A stretch of 64,000 bases of DNA from Chrysaora quinquecirrha (lineage: Eukaryota > Cnidaria > Scyphozoa > Semaeostomeae > Pelagiidae), in contig JACTAT010000032.1 in the NCBI GenBank assembly GCA_014526335.1, positions 7,690,468 through 7,754,467 on the forward strand, in the 5' to 3' direction. Both the position numbers and the translations under genes were made by a program. Under the pieces are notes generated by a model that was not told the origin of the DNA, ran no database searches, and worked only from the letters and a program-made list of their open reading frames with translations. Below, piece by piece: positions 10,113 to 21,700 of this stretch (positions are counted from its first letter, which is position 1; every line of letters begins with the position of its first letter).

Positions 10113-13100
10113 ATGTCTGTGAACAAGATAGATGTTCTTTTATGGCTGAAAGGACAATTTAGAGTTGTGAAATTTGGTTTCACGTATGCAAGCCGCAGTG
10201 ACTTCACAAATCCCAAGGTAGGCCCATGTCATTGTTTTGTAAATAATGTACGTTCCCTATCAACTTCTTGGTATCCTATCTTTCGGTTTTGGTTTATGAT
10301 GATTAATTCAAATTTTGCCTCCATGGCAATTTATTCCGTAAAACGAAACCAAGCAATGAATTAATGGTTTGTGGTTGAGATTTTTCATTATTTTTTAAAT
10401 AGTAAAACACCTTTTGCAGTGTTTTCGTTTCGTGTCGAATCGGATATCCAAGCTGCGGGTCTGTCCTTGACAAAACTTTTCAAAGAGTGATGTTTCTTTT
10501 CTAATTTCCAAAATTATCCGTATTTTCTATGTATTCGATATTATTTCAATTACAACGATATAAACTTTTGATTTGAAGCAAGCAGACTTTGTCAACAAAA
10601 CAGTTTTTTGGTTGATGAAGTACGACTTCCGTGCAGCGTGTTTTTCTTTTTCTTTTTGCACGTAGCGCATTGCGCGTAACGCAATGCCTGCCGCCTGCAA
10701 AGCTTCCAGAATTCAGAAATGCATATTGTAGTTCGTTTGTTTAGAATCTTATTTTAAAATCTTGTGATAGAAGATTCTTAAGACAAAAAATCTTAGGTGC
10801 TAAAGCTCATCCTTCAGTGCGGTTTCGCGCAAGCCGGGCTTCTCCACGGGCCTCCGCGTAGGAGGCGAAATCGAGGGCAGAGAGCTAAGGCCCTTTGCAC
10901 ACTAGACCTAAAATTCTGCCAAAATTCTACCAAACAGTGGGGCGCATTTGCTAATTATTCAGTTCCGACCATAAATTCCTGATGCCCTGAAACAGTCTCT
11001 ATCAATCATTTCGACTTCTGATGACAGATTTGATAGGGTTCACCGTAACGTCTGAGAAGAATTCTTTCTTTCTTTCACCCTCAATGCACCATCAACTTGA
11101 ATTATATTTATTTTGAAATGGCCTATTTTCGATATTTAGTGAATGACATGAATTAAATTTCAGAATCTGAGTTCTCCGACTTTAGCTCTTCAGAATATTG
11201 TTGAATAAAGAACCTTAATGCCGCTTGTTGAATTTGTAAAAGTGTAAAAGTTCTAACATATGCAGATAATACCAAGATCATTCTTTGCATTCTGCCCTGG
11301 CCGCTTTGCTCCAGCAAATAGAAAAGGTTCATAAAAAAGCATGAAAAACTCTTCATCCGACATCTTATTTCGAGAACGAATGAAAAAAGCAAGAAAATGT
11401 CGCTTCAGGTCAAGAAATTAATCCGTGATGACATTTGGCAGAAATAAGGGCAGCTCGGGAGCTGCCCATATTTAATTAGTCGGCCTGTTTCATCCTTACT
11501 AGAATTTATGGATAGTAGAAAATGCAAAAAAGTCCTTGCACACTAGGAAAAAAGGTGTTAACTTGTTAATCCTTACTAAAATTTGGAAAAGTACTCTAGT
11601 GTGCAAAGGCCCTAAATACCGAAAATACCGAGCATAATCACGATTAAAATCTCGTATTGATTTCTTTCTATTTGTGTACATGTTTATATTTCCGTCGATG
11701 ATAAGGTTTTTCATGTTCCAAATCTGTTCCTTCCACAGAGTTGGATGGGGTGGGCTGTGGAGGAGCGTAGACCAAGATGAATGTAAAAAGTCTGACCATG
11801 GCCAGGGACAGGGACGGAAAATCCAAATTTCATTCCGCCCAGGAGGGGGGTTATTTTATTTGACCAGATATTGCTAAGGAACATGCAATGATGTTTAAGC
11901 AAGCCCTAAAATCATACCTTGTTTTCATGCCAATTTTGCAAAAAAATTCCCCACTGTACAAAGTGCTCCCCCCTTGGGTTTTCCACTGGCCAGTGGAACA
12001 GTTTGCTAGCTTTGTTAGCTGTTTAGCTGTACCTCCACCAAAAGTCGGCAAATGACCACCCTCTTCTGTTATTGGATGTTGAAAACATCACTCTTTCATA
12101 ATTCATATACCCCCTGGCCAAATTACACCAAGAATTACTCCATTGAATAGAAATACTGGAAATAGAAATTGAACATCTCATTACTGTAATATACAAACAA
12201 TATTTATTTGTTCCTTAATGAATTCGTAATATCTATAATAAAATGAGAATTCCTGGTATTGCCTATGCAATATTCACTCTTTTTTTTATTTACCATGTGC
12301 ATAACAGGTCCCTGTTTACAATCAAAATGAGGACCAATTTATTCAATTTTTGTTTGCATATAAATGCATTAATGAACAACTTTATTTATCTCAATGTAGG
12401 TGTCCTGATAAGCTTATTGAATTTATTTTTAGATTTTTAAGTACTTTGGATTTCTCCTGTGAATTTAAAATACCGCAGCTCCAAACAGGTGGTTTTTGGA
12501 TGACCTGCTTTATTTAGCGAAAATTACCAAAAATACCGCAAAATAATGAAAAATAATCAAAGGAAGCAAAAATAGCCTTCCATGTTTGTCTGGCAAATAT
12601 ATCATTATCTCGTTATCCTAAATTTACGCTTTTTTGAAGACGCTTTTCGCTTATCTAAACCCAAACAATTCTGTACCCCCGCCCCCTTACCTCTCTAATC
12701 CCATGATTAAGGACCCCCTTTTATACATGGACGGATCCGAGTGGTCCACTTTTTCGCTTACACGGGTACGCAGTGCCCCGTTCCACGGGATCCTATCTTT
12801 TTGGGAAAACTAAATTAGATCCATTTGTATCCGTTTCCGATCCGGTCCTGTGTAAACGCAATGTACCCATGTTGTAGCTGAACGGTACGGATCTTCTGGA
12901 TCTGCATCTTTTTCTGTCGAGTTAACGTGGTCTACTGGTCTTATTACGGGATTACAGTATTACTTGAGACGCAATTATTCTAATAAGTCTACTTATACAG
13001 CAGTACTGTAGACTTGTTACATTCCCGACTCTTTCCGAATGTGCTACTAGCAACCACAACAACGTAATTCCTGTTTCTTCAGAGTTGCAGCTAGGGGGTG

Positions 13101-16100
13101 GGGTGTGTAAAAGCCAAGACTAAGACGAATGTTAAAGTCTTATATGACTGTGTTTTGGGCTTGCGGACGAGGTTCCCTTTGGCCTCCAGCAATCGGACTT
13201 TTCAAAGAGGTCTGGGTCGGATCGACGTTTTTCCGGAAGATGGCGGTCTTCACGAGTAAGGGAATCTTCCTGTGTAACGAGTCTATCCAAGAAACTGGTC
13301 TGAAAAATTGATTGATGCAAACAAAAAATTTTTTAGGTAAACTCCTGTCACAGCAAACGTGATTTTACCCATGCCTGTTTCGCGTGTTTTATCCGATATT
13401 GAATTATTAACGAAGTCTGTTTTCACTAAGTGGAAATAAAAGATTCGAATTTGGGTGGTATCGCTGTTATGATTAGCAAATATTTTGGAGGATAAGATCA
13501 TGACTTCAGTTCATTATTAATGAATAGACAGGAAAGAAAGGTTGGCTTTTGCTGAAACCCAGCTAATATAAGCTGAACTGCTATCTTTGATAAAAATATG
13601 CGATTATTTTCCTTATATTGAATTTACTCCACCCGGCTCCACCCTGGCACTTGCTTGTTGATAAGAATTTTTCAAGCTCATCCGGAAAGGCTTGTTTGAG
13701 TTTTCTTTGGTTTACCAAGAGGCGTGTCCAGGACTAAAGTTGTGGGGGAGGGGGTTAGGGGCTAAGCCTCTAGGAAAGACTTTCGTGAACTACGCCCTTT
13801 CAACTCTCGCAAATATGGGGAAACGATCTTAAATACACTCTTTTTTTTTTAAGAAGCCTATTTATAAGAAACTCAGTACTGAGATCAATATAGGTTAAGA
13901 AACTTTCAGTACTCGACCCAAAATGATAAGAAACTCGCAGGTCTCAATAGTCTTTAGAGTTGAATATAGCATCAAAAACGAACTTCTGTTACACCACAAG
14001 TGTCTATTTTTACAAAAAGAACAGCTCATGTAAACGTGAGTTGTATTGTTTCTTCTATTTGTCAAATTAAAGTGTTAATTACCTGTTTTGGCACAAAAAA
14101 ATTTGATCCCTAAGAAACTGCTAAGAAACTTTCAGTGCCAAAATTGTCCAAAAACTAAGAAACTTTGAGTACTGAAAAAAAATTTAGTTTCTTATAAAAA
14201 AAAGAGTCTAGTCCTTCTCAAAAAGGGCTGGGTTATCTACTTTGCGTTTTCTTTCGCTTATCCAGAGGCATATCCAAGACTTTAGTTGTTGGTTGGGGGG
14301 GTTAGGGGCTAAGCCCCTAGCTACGATTTTTATGAACCTCGCCCTTTCAACTCTCGCAAATATGGGGAAACCGAGGGAAACGATCTTAAATAGTCCTTCT
14401 CAAAGAGGTCTGGGTCGGCGCAACATTTTTCTGGAGGATGGTGGACATTTTGAGAAAGGGAATCCTCTCCGCGTACAACAATCGGGATTGCGTCATCTTT
14501 GGAAGAGGTACTGCAGCAAGTTGTTCTTCAAATTGAAAAAATAAAGATAGAAAAATGGAGAAAAGGAATCTACGACAATAAATGTTGCAAAAATCTGCAG
14601 AAACTAAAAAAACAAGATGCAAGTAACTTGCAAAAGGAAAATACTAAATGCCTTTTTCAGCAGATACGCTTGGAATTGAATCGTTTCTTTCACTTTAACT
14701 CCAATGAAAATCAATCTCAAGCAGAATTTGCTGTACACGCTTTTTTTATAAGGAACCTACCTCAAGGCCTAGTTCTTAAAGTTCCTTATTTTTGGGCCTC
14801 TTTTGAGGCAATTTTAGTTCCAAAAGTTCCTTAATAGTTCCTTAATTTTAACTGCATATACAGTGGTCTAAACAATAAAAGAGAGACATTTGCATGTGAG
14901 CAAACCTCGAGACTACTCAAAGAAACATTGGATACATGCTTAACGATAATTTATGTGATTTTTGACTGCAAATGAATGGAACCGGCTTTCTAATTCTTGA
15001 TTATTTGCAGTGACAAAAGTATTCAACATTCAAAAGTTCCTTAATGATTTTCGCTTTAGCAGTATAAGTTCTTTAAATTTTCGGGCCTTCTACATGTAGG
15101 TTCTTTATAAAGTGGTTCCTTATAAAAAAGGCGTTTACTAGCTCTCCTGATTCGACCGCAATACAGGTCGTTGCTTGCAGAGAGGATTCCCTTACTTAAG
15201 ATGTCCCCAATCTTAAAGAAAAATGTCACGCAGAAAAATGTAATGTTTCTTTCATGAATTTGTCAACTTTCGTTAAAGAATACTGTATCTTCAGTTCTAA
15301 TAGGATGGATTTATTTGCCTAATATCGTAATGATTAGTTCCAGAGACATTCACTTCAATGTTTCATAACAGGTCAAATCAATTTCAACTGTTCATTATAT
15401 CTTTTTCAGTGGACCTGTTTTCCAAGAGTCCTTCTGGTCATATTCAGAAGTATATGCGCACTTTACACAGTGGCGTTCGCCGTTGCAACGGCTCTTGAAT
15501 CGAAAGCGCCCGCTCTATCGCATCTGCCGTTCCTTGCCCAAGCACTGGGCGCTGTATATTTCTTTGTCAGCGCAGTTGCCACAGAAGTATCGTATTTCCG
15601 AAAAATCAGACGATTTAGTACGCATCGAGAGACATTTTTGCCGAGTAGGAAGAAAACAATGCAGAAAAGTCCGACATTGGAGACAATATCTGATGCCGAG
15701 CAGGGTGATTTGTTTCAAAGTGAGGCTGACATCCCAGAGAGGCTGATTGAAATGTCTTGTAACACAGTTTTCAAAGATGATAATTCCTTCAAAGGCGCGA
15801 AAATAATGAATCTGTTTTGGTATCACAAACTGCAGTGGGTTTTGTATGATATTACGCTGAATCTCAGTCTGACGTTCACAATTTTTGCTTTGATTTACGA
15901 CGCAGATTCAATATTCAATGGAAAGGAGAACGGAAGGTTACTAAGACTGCATACTTATGGAGTAACGACATTATTCTTGCTAATAGAGCTTTTTGTCAAC
16001 GCCATACCAGTAAGGATTCTACATTTCATATATCCACTCACACTCAATTTCATCTATTTCCTTGTGTCAATAACATGCATCAAAACCAGTCGCAAATCAG

Positions 16101-16369
16101 TCAGCCTTTTTCCTGAAATACACTGCGATGGAAATCAATGCTTACAACAGATGGCTATCGTCCTTGGTCTTGAATCCCCCGTCGTTCAGATCATCCTCTG
16201 TGCAATCCACTGTGTCAAGAATCAAATCACCGGGTGTCTGACCAAACATGATTATCAGCAGACACGGCAGACGTCTACTGGATCCCGCAAAATCTCGCGG
16301 GCTAGTCGCGCATCAGACTCGACTGCCATGACTGTACTTGATGGTTATAAAACGTATGCTATGAAATGA
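10113..16369 (+). CDS. Rolling-stone-like multipass membrane protein
   Basis: Two exons, both joined at phase 0: 10113-10217 and 15410-16369, about 354 residues. Exon 1 (MSVNKIDVLLWLKGQF.., FGFTYASRSDFTNPK) matches the short cytosolic N-terminus of rolling-stone proteins ('KFG..DF..PQW'). Exon 2 opens with W-T-C-F-P-R-V. Hydrophobic segments: RVLLVIFRSICALYTVAF, then ALSHLPFLAQALGAVYFF, LYDITLNLSLTFTIFALI, YGVTTLFLLIELFVN, LHFIYPLTLNFIYFLVSI and a weaker one near the C-terminus. NAIPVRILHFIYPL is the family hallmark. The Drosophila founder acts in myoblast fusion; the biochemical role is unknown. The C-terminal tail is Ser/Thr/Arg-rich. The 5.2-kb intron is full of transposon pieces. The start is the only in-frame ATG in exon 1. 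The exon 1 assignment rests on phase and family fit. Confidence 0.7.
10888..11612. mobile_element. TIR element AGGCCCTTTGCACACTAG, about 725 bp
   Basis: Left end AGGCCCTTTGCACACTAGA and right end CTAGTGTGCAAAGGCCC are inverted repeats of about 17 bp with one difference, flanked by TA on both sides. A third internal CACTAGG/GTGCAAGGAC half-site lies near 11535-11552. No transposase frame is present, so it is a non-autonomous element in the first intron of the rolling-stone-like gene. Confidence 0.6.
13198..13280 (+). repeat. Dispersed 'AAAGAGGTCTGGGTCGG' repeat, copy 2
   Basis: TTTCAAAGAGGTCTGGGTCGG, TTTTTCCGGAAGATGGCGG and AGTAAGGGAATC match copies at 4836, 14396 and 24762. Intronic, no coding function inferred. 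Confidence 0.7.
13697..14420 (+). repeat. Duplicated repeat unit, one copy interrupted by a MITE
   Basis: Unit 1 (13697-13835, resuming at 14211) and unit 2 (about 14250-14420) share GGGTTAGGGGCTAAGCC, GCCCTTTCAACTCTCGCAA, ATATGGGGAAA, CGATCTTAAATA and GTCCTTCTCAAA. Unit 1 contains a 373-bp insertion exactly at the TA. Unit 2 is uninterrupted and so preserves the empty site. Confidence 0.85.
13836..14208. mobile_element. ATAAGAA-family MITE, copy B (373 bp)
   Basis: CACTCTTTTTTTTTTAAGAAG at the left; inverted end TTTCTTATAAAAAAAAGAGTC at the right; TA duplicated at 13834-13835 and 14209-14210. The internal word TAAGAAACTTTCAGTACT or close variants occur in both halves. Insertion is proven by the empty site in the neighbouring unit. 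No coding capacity. Confidence 0.9.
14396..14590 (+). repeat. Dispersed 'AAAGAGGTCTGGGTCGG' repeat, copy 3
   Basis: The best-preserved copy in the window. It runs from GTCCTTCTCAAAGAGG through GAAAGGGAATCCTC to AAAAGGAATCTACGACAATA and continues the repeat unit that starts near 14250. The open frame 14499-14834 lies in this repeat and the adjoining MITE. Confidence 0.75.
14736..15135. mobile_element. ATAAGAA-family MITE, copy C
   Basis: Left end CACGCTTTTTTTATAAGGAACC; right end GGTTCCTTATAAAAAAGGCGTT, with TA at 14734-14735 and at about 15136. The internal word here is AAGTTCCTTA (inverse TAAGGAACTT) in both halves, matching the GG variant in its own termini. Confidence 0.75.
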
Positions 16370-17176
16370 TTCAATGATAAAATCTGTAGCTTTAACGTAA
16401 CATCGCGTTATCTAATCCGAATACGCCCCGTGCGAATAATGTTCTTGAAAATTTAAACCAGAGGCTTTTCAAATTGTTTGCCTTGTTTTCGAGGATAACA
16501 ACTCTCGACTCTCGACTCGCTCGACAAGGTGCCAGAAGAGTCGATTTTTCAGATTTTTCATTTGATTTCTTGTCGAGTGAAAAATCAAGTGAAAATTCGA
16601 GTCGTTTGGCCAGAGCTTAATGTAGAGAGAGCCATCGCAGGGTCACTAAGTTGCAAATAGTATCGTATCAAATTGAAATTGATTTTCTGTACATATATGG
16701 CTAACTGTCGTTATCAATTTGTTGTAATGGTGTTGGTTTGGGTGTTGAAGAATAAATGTAGGAATTAATTGTTGTACTAAGTACAAATGTTTTAATTTCC
16801 AATTTTTTCTTTTTAATGCATTTACTTAGTTTGTTAATGCAGTTTTGATGTTGTGCTGTATGGAAGTTTTTAAGACGTATGATTTTCATTGTATCCACAG
16901 TAAGTAAGGTGTCTCCGTCGTCCGTCCCATCTTTCCTATCTTTTCATTGACGTTTTTTACATAAGAACACTTGGCTTCTATTTCAGTCTGCTTGTTTCTT
17001 ATTTTTGGACTGATTTTTCACTAACTAATAACTCCCTATACCCTGTTCAAAAGCATGTCCCAAATGCGTTTCCAGGCAAGGGACATAAATCTCAGCTCTT
17101 ATAGAAATACTTGTACTACATTCGCCATAATTGTAAAACACTACCGTTCGTTTGTATATGCCTTACATATAGGACA

Positions 17177-17642
17177 AGTCCCTGACCGAACGATCAAACA
17201 TTGTTAGTCAAACTTTTTTAATTTGCTTGACAACAAATGTTTGGCCACGTCCGAATATATTGGTGTCCATTATTTTGGAATAATGAAGTCATTGCTAATG
17301 CGCATGCACTAACGCCTTGTCTGTCGCTAAGAAATGTTGCCACATTAGATGCCGAACTGTTGCATGTTGTTGAAGTTTGACAATAACAAAAGAATTGTTT
17401 GACAAGCAATGTTGGAAATGCGGCCAAACGATCAAACATTGCTCGACAAGCAAAAGTAAGCAAAATTTGTGGCGCGATGTTTTTGAAAAAGCTCGAAAGC
17501 TCGAAAACATTTTTAGCTTGATGTAAGCCAAAAATGTTGGACGAGCAATGCTTCTGACCCGGCCAAACGGCCAAACATTTTGCTTGACAAACAAATTTCA
17601 AATGTTTGACCAACAATGCTTGATCGTTTGACCAGGGCCTAA
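17177..17642. mobile_element. GGCCCTGGCCAAACG foldback element
   Basis: Starts AGTCCCTGACCGAACGATCAA and ends with the inverse, GATCGTTTGACCAGGGCCTAA. Internal words TTGCTTGACAAGCAAA and AACATTGCTCGACAAGC recur in both orientations, so the element folds on itself. The minus-strand open frames of 99 and 132 residues here are repeat-derived. A second, shorter element abuts it (17646-17836). Confidence 0.75.
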
Positions 17643-17645
17643 GAC

Positions 17646-17836
17646 GAGGCCCTAACTAAACGATCAAACATTGTTTGTAAAACATTTGGTGTTTGCTTTT
17701 TTTCTCATTTGGCTTCATCATAAATATTGCTCGACATGCAGACTTAACTAAGCAATATTTATGCAAAACATCAATGTGGCAAAACGGTCGAAAATTTTGT
17801 TTTCAAAACAATGTTTGATTGTCTGAGAAGGGCCTA
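17646..17836. mobile_element. Short GGCCCT foldback element
   Basis: GAGGCCCTAACTAAACGATC at the left and TTGATTGTCTGAGAAGGGCCT at the right, with ACATTGTTTGTAAAACATTT inside. Same family as 17177-17642, internally deleted. Confidence 0.65.
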
Positions 17837-18787
17837 TTTAAATCTTCACGTATCTAGGTGCCAGCCTAGGGATCGCTAAAAGATGTAGTATAGTTTAAGC
17901 AATATTTTTCTCTGGTAAGTGCTCAGCTGAGAATTTCCAGCTAAATGACATAAAGTCCCCAGAAAAACCCCCAGGAAGCCCCAAGTCCCTGTATTCTAAT
18001 TAGAAGCGGATCTTCCAAACAAAATCCATCGAATAATCCCTTTCTAGAGGAGAATATTGCGTATTTTTAAAGATGCAACATGCGCAAGTAACATTTCTGT
18101 GTAGATAATTTTAATGGAAAATTCAGAATTTTTATTGCATTCTATAGCTATGTGTAACAGTGTAAATTCTGTTTAGTCTCATTTGAATTGTAATATTTAG
18201 AGATACAGTAAATGATGATTATGAATTCCTAATCACAACTCGATCAATATGAACATTAAGTTTCAGTTTTTTGGCATTAGTCTTTTAGCAGTAGCGCCTT
18301 TTCCTGCAATTAGAAATTCGCCGCGCGATATTTTCATGCGGCGTTGCCGTTGCCGTTTTAGCTTTGCCGTCTTTGATTCTAAGCGTTGTCGTCTTAGCGT
18401 TGCTTTCTTAGCGCGTCGTACGTTTGCGCCAAAGATCGTTGGTTTTCACCCTGCGGAGCAAAGGAAGCGTAAAGAGACAATTAAAGAACTGAAAAGTTCT
18501 TTTTGGTAGAAAGCTTATTTGTTATAATATTTCATCTCATATAGATCTCTATTCTTTTTTTCGCGCGTTAAGTTGCGAACGTCTTATCTGAGCCGTACGG
18601 CAACATCTACAAATCAACAATAACATTATATTCTTTGCAAATTTACAAAATATTCGTCAAACGTTAAGTCGGTCTTGTAAAGCCAGAGAATTCTGAAGGT
18701 ACTGTAAACAAAAATGTGCTAGCATCTTTCTTCCAATTTAAAGTTCAAGCCATTTTGTTTTAGCCTCTTATTCATACAGAGCTTAAC

Positions 18788-21700
18788 CTATCTGTTCGTC
18801 GCTCTTCTAGCAGGGCTTGGCGATCGTCTTGGATTCGAGGCATGAGGTTGCAAAGTTTGCATCTGTTGTTGTTGTTGTTCTTGTTCCGGGTAGAGTAGTT
18901 CTTTCACCCATAATGCGTTATCATATGGGGGACATTTGCCCCCTAGTTCCTTCGGTAGCAGTTCAGGCTCAAATTCAGCTTGAAACCGGCTCAAGTCACC
19001 ATCATGAATGTAGATTCTTCTTGCAATTTTCGGTTTGATTTTCGTCAAAGGGTCGACCATTTTCCAGAGAAGTTTGAAGTGCCATGGTGGGTTCAGTAGA
19101 TGAATAGCGTTCAAGCGAAATGGAAGGTTTCCCTGGAAAGATAGATGAGAGTCTTTGCATTGTACGACACTTCAGAATTTGGTCAAAAAACGTTTACATC
19201 TAAATAGGGAAGAACAATAGCTTAGTATTTTAAACGTATTTTAAATGTTATTGCATAATTAAAACTTTAATTTAGCGGCCCAAGCTAGATAAGCTCTGCT
19301 TTTCTTGGGTCGCGTAAAATACAAGTATTTTTGTAGTAGATCTTATTTTGTAAACTTGTATTTTACGAAAAATATTGAATTGAATTGAATTGAATTAGTT
19401 TTAAGACGGTAAAACAAAGTCTAGTTTTTCAAAATCTTAAAAAACGATTTCATGCTGCAGTAAAGCTTCGATCTCTGTTGTACAGTAGAGTATTTCTTAG
19501 GGAGCAACAGGCTTGCGGCCAAACCGTCGACCACATAATGCGATGAAAGAATTAATGGGCAGCTGGTGAACCGAGTAGCTTTCAGTCAAACATTCACCAC
19601 ATTGCAGTTGTGGTCTGTTCTTTAAAGCAAAGAGGATAACAAACGCAATATGTAGCATGACCGTCTGTATGAATCTTGTGTAAGAAACCTGCGTGAAATC
19701 TGTTGCAGTCTGTTCTAAGATAATCATTATCGCAAGTGTTCCACACCTCAAATTTACGACAGAAATAAAAGGATGTTTCGTAGTGTTTTTCAGTCAGACA
19801 TTCACGACATTGCAAATCTTTTTGTAAGGCAGAGAGGATTAAAAACTCAATATGTAGCATGAATGTCTATATGAATCTCGTTTGAGAAGTCTACTCGCAA
19901 CGTCTGTCCTAAAATGCTCCAGCTGGCCACTTCACCTTAGAAATACAGCAAGGAAACATGCGTGCTAGCTTTACATTTTAGTATATATAAACTAGCCTGG
20001 CCCACCATAATCATTATCGAAAGTATTAAACACGTCAATTTAACGGCAGAAATAAAGTATGACAGAATGTAGTGAACCAGGTGGTTTTCAGCCAAAAATT
20101 CGCCACAATGCAGTTTTAGTCTATTTTTAAAGCAAAGAGGATAATCAATTCCATGTGTAGCTTGGTAGAATGAACGTCGGTATGAATCTTTGCACTTTAG
20201 TATGTATAGACCAGCCTGACCCGCTATAATCATTATCGAAAGTATTACACACGTCAGTTTTGCAACACAAATAAAGGGGTCTTTTTAAACAATGAACTGA
20301 GTGGTTTTCAGTCAAACATTCACCACAATTCAGTTTTATTATACTTTTTAAAGCATAAAGGTTAACAAACTTCACGTGTAGTATGGTAACATGAACGTCC
20401 GTATGAATCCTGGCACTTTTTAGTATGTATAGACCAGCCTGGCCCGCCATACTCATTATCGAAAGTATTAGATACGTCAAATTTATACGCGTAAAATTTT
20501 TACCATTGAAAATCGCCTGAGGCCACACTTGTTAAAACAAAAACCGATTATTTCCTTTGTGGAGCTTGTTTTAATTAATAAACTGAGTTTTTTAATAAAA
20601 TTAAATTTATAATATATAAATAAAGTAATTTTGCAGCTGCACTCTCATTCGAATTCAATTCAATTGAAAATCAGTTTAAAAGATCCGTTGATTACGATTA
20701 ATTTTGGACTATTCAGTAAATTTTAACGAATTGTACATTTCAATCACTGAGTCTTTTGTTTACATTTCGAATAGCAAACCAGCGTGCAGTATTCACGACC
20801 ATGTGATAAAATCTAAATCGCTTGATTGGCAGATAGTAAACAAACTAACTCGTGAATGAAAATGCAATCTTCGTAGAGTGACTATGGACGCATGCTTCAC
20901 GCTAGAATTATTTTCACCTAGTTTGATCGAGATTGCCTTATCCTTATGTGGGGCCGTGGTCTAATCCAGCTGGCTCATGGTGTAAGAAGCTCAGCAAGGT
21001 CTGTGTTCGAGCCCCAGCTGCCGTAGCGTCACAGTCAAGGTCGAAGTCTCGATTAGTTAACCTACTACTACTGCTGAGATGCTAGGGGCTGGCGCTTGGT
21101 ACACCATTTCACCACTCACTTGACCATCTAGTAGACAGGCAGAGAGGTGATCTTGCGAGACCTGGACTCACGACCATGGTGGCGTGATGAGGTCACACAA
21201 GCTAAGAAAAGCCTTGGACGATATGGTGGTCCCTTCCTGCCTTGTAGGTAGGTAGGTAGGTAGGTAGGTAGGTAGGTTGGTAGGTAGATAGGTAGGTAGG
21301 TAAGTAAGTAGGTAGGTAGGCAGCTGTAGGAAGGTAGGTGTAGAGCGTTCAGCAGAGCTGTTACACGACCTCCTGGAAAATCATCAGTCTGTGCTAGTCT
21401 TCAGTTTGATTTTGTATGCAAGCAGGGAGTTAAAAAAATTAGTAGCTACGGTGTTACCTACCTCGAATATTTCTAGTACTTTTGTTATCATTGCAGCTCC
21501 AAGATTTTTTGTTTGCAACACACTGAGCTGTGCAAGGTTGCATACTATAACAATTCCATTTATCTGAGTTTCTTCACTTTCAAATAATTTCTCCAACGTA
21601 AACACAAACACACGCAATAGCTTCTCGAAATGAAACGCAAGACTCATGTTCCAACCATTGAAGTTAAAAGTTAGAATCGCGCGGCCTTTTTTATCACGCT

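Larger units (their letters stand above)
10218..15409. other. Large intron of the rolling-stone-like gene
   Basis: A 5.2-kb intron bounded by AAG|GTAGGC and TTTTTCAG|TGG. About half is made of the elements listed separately (TIR element, MITE copies B and C, dispersed repeats, and an inverted dispersed-repeat fragment at 15160-15235). The remaining DNA at about 11700-13100 shows nothing I recognise. Confidence 0.6.
16370..18787. other. Convergent intergenic region with foldback elements
   Basis: Lies between the 3' ends of the rolling-stone-like and clavesin-like genes. A possible polyadenylation signal AATAAA is at 16751-16756. At 16961-17110 there is a partial copy of the AAGAACACTTG..TTTCAGTCTG element seen at 25965 and 59512. 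Foldback elements occupy 17177-17836. The 18249-18509 stretch is a degenerate GCCGTTGCCGTTTTAGC-type repeat; its open frame is not credible as a gene. Confidence 0.5.

Noticed and set aside
17218..17616. 132- and 99-codon minus-strand open frames
   Set aside because: They lie wholly within a foldback element made of inverted repeats found at ten other sites.
18249..18509. 86-codon basic protein
   Set aside because: Composition follows a degenerate GCCGTTGCCGTTTTAGC repeat; no start context, splice or family support.
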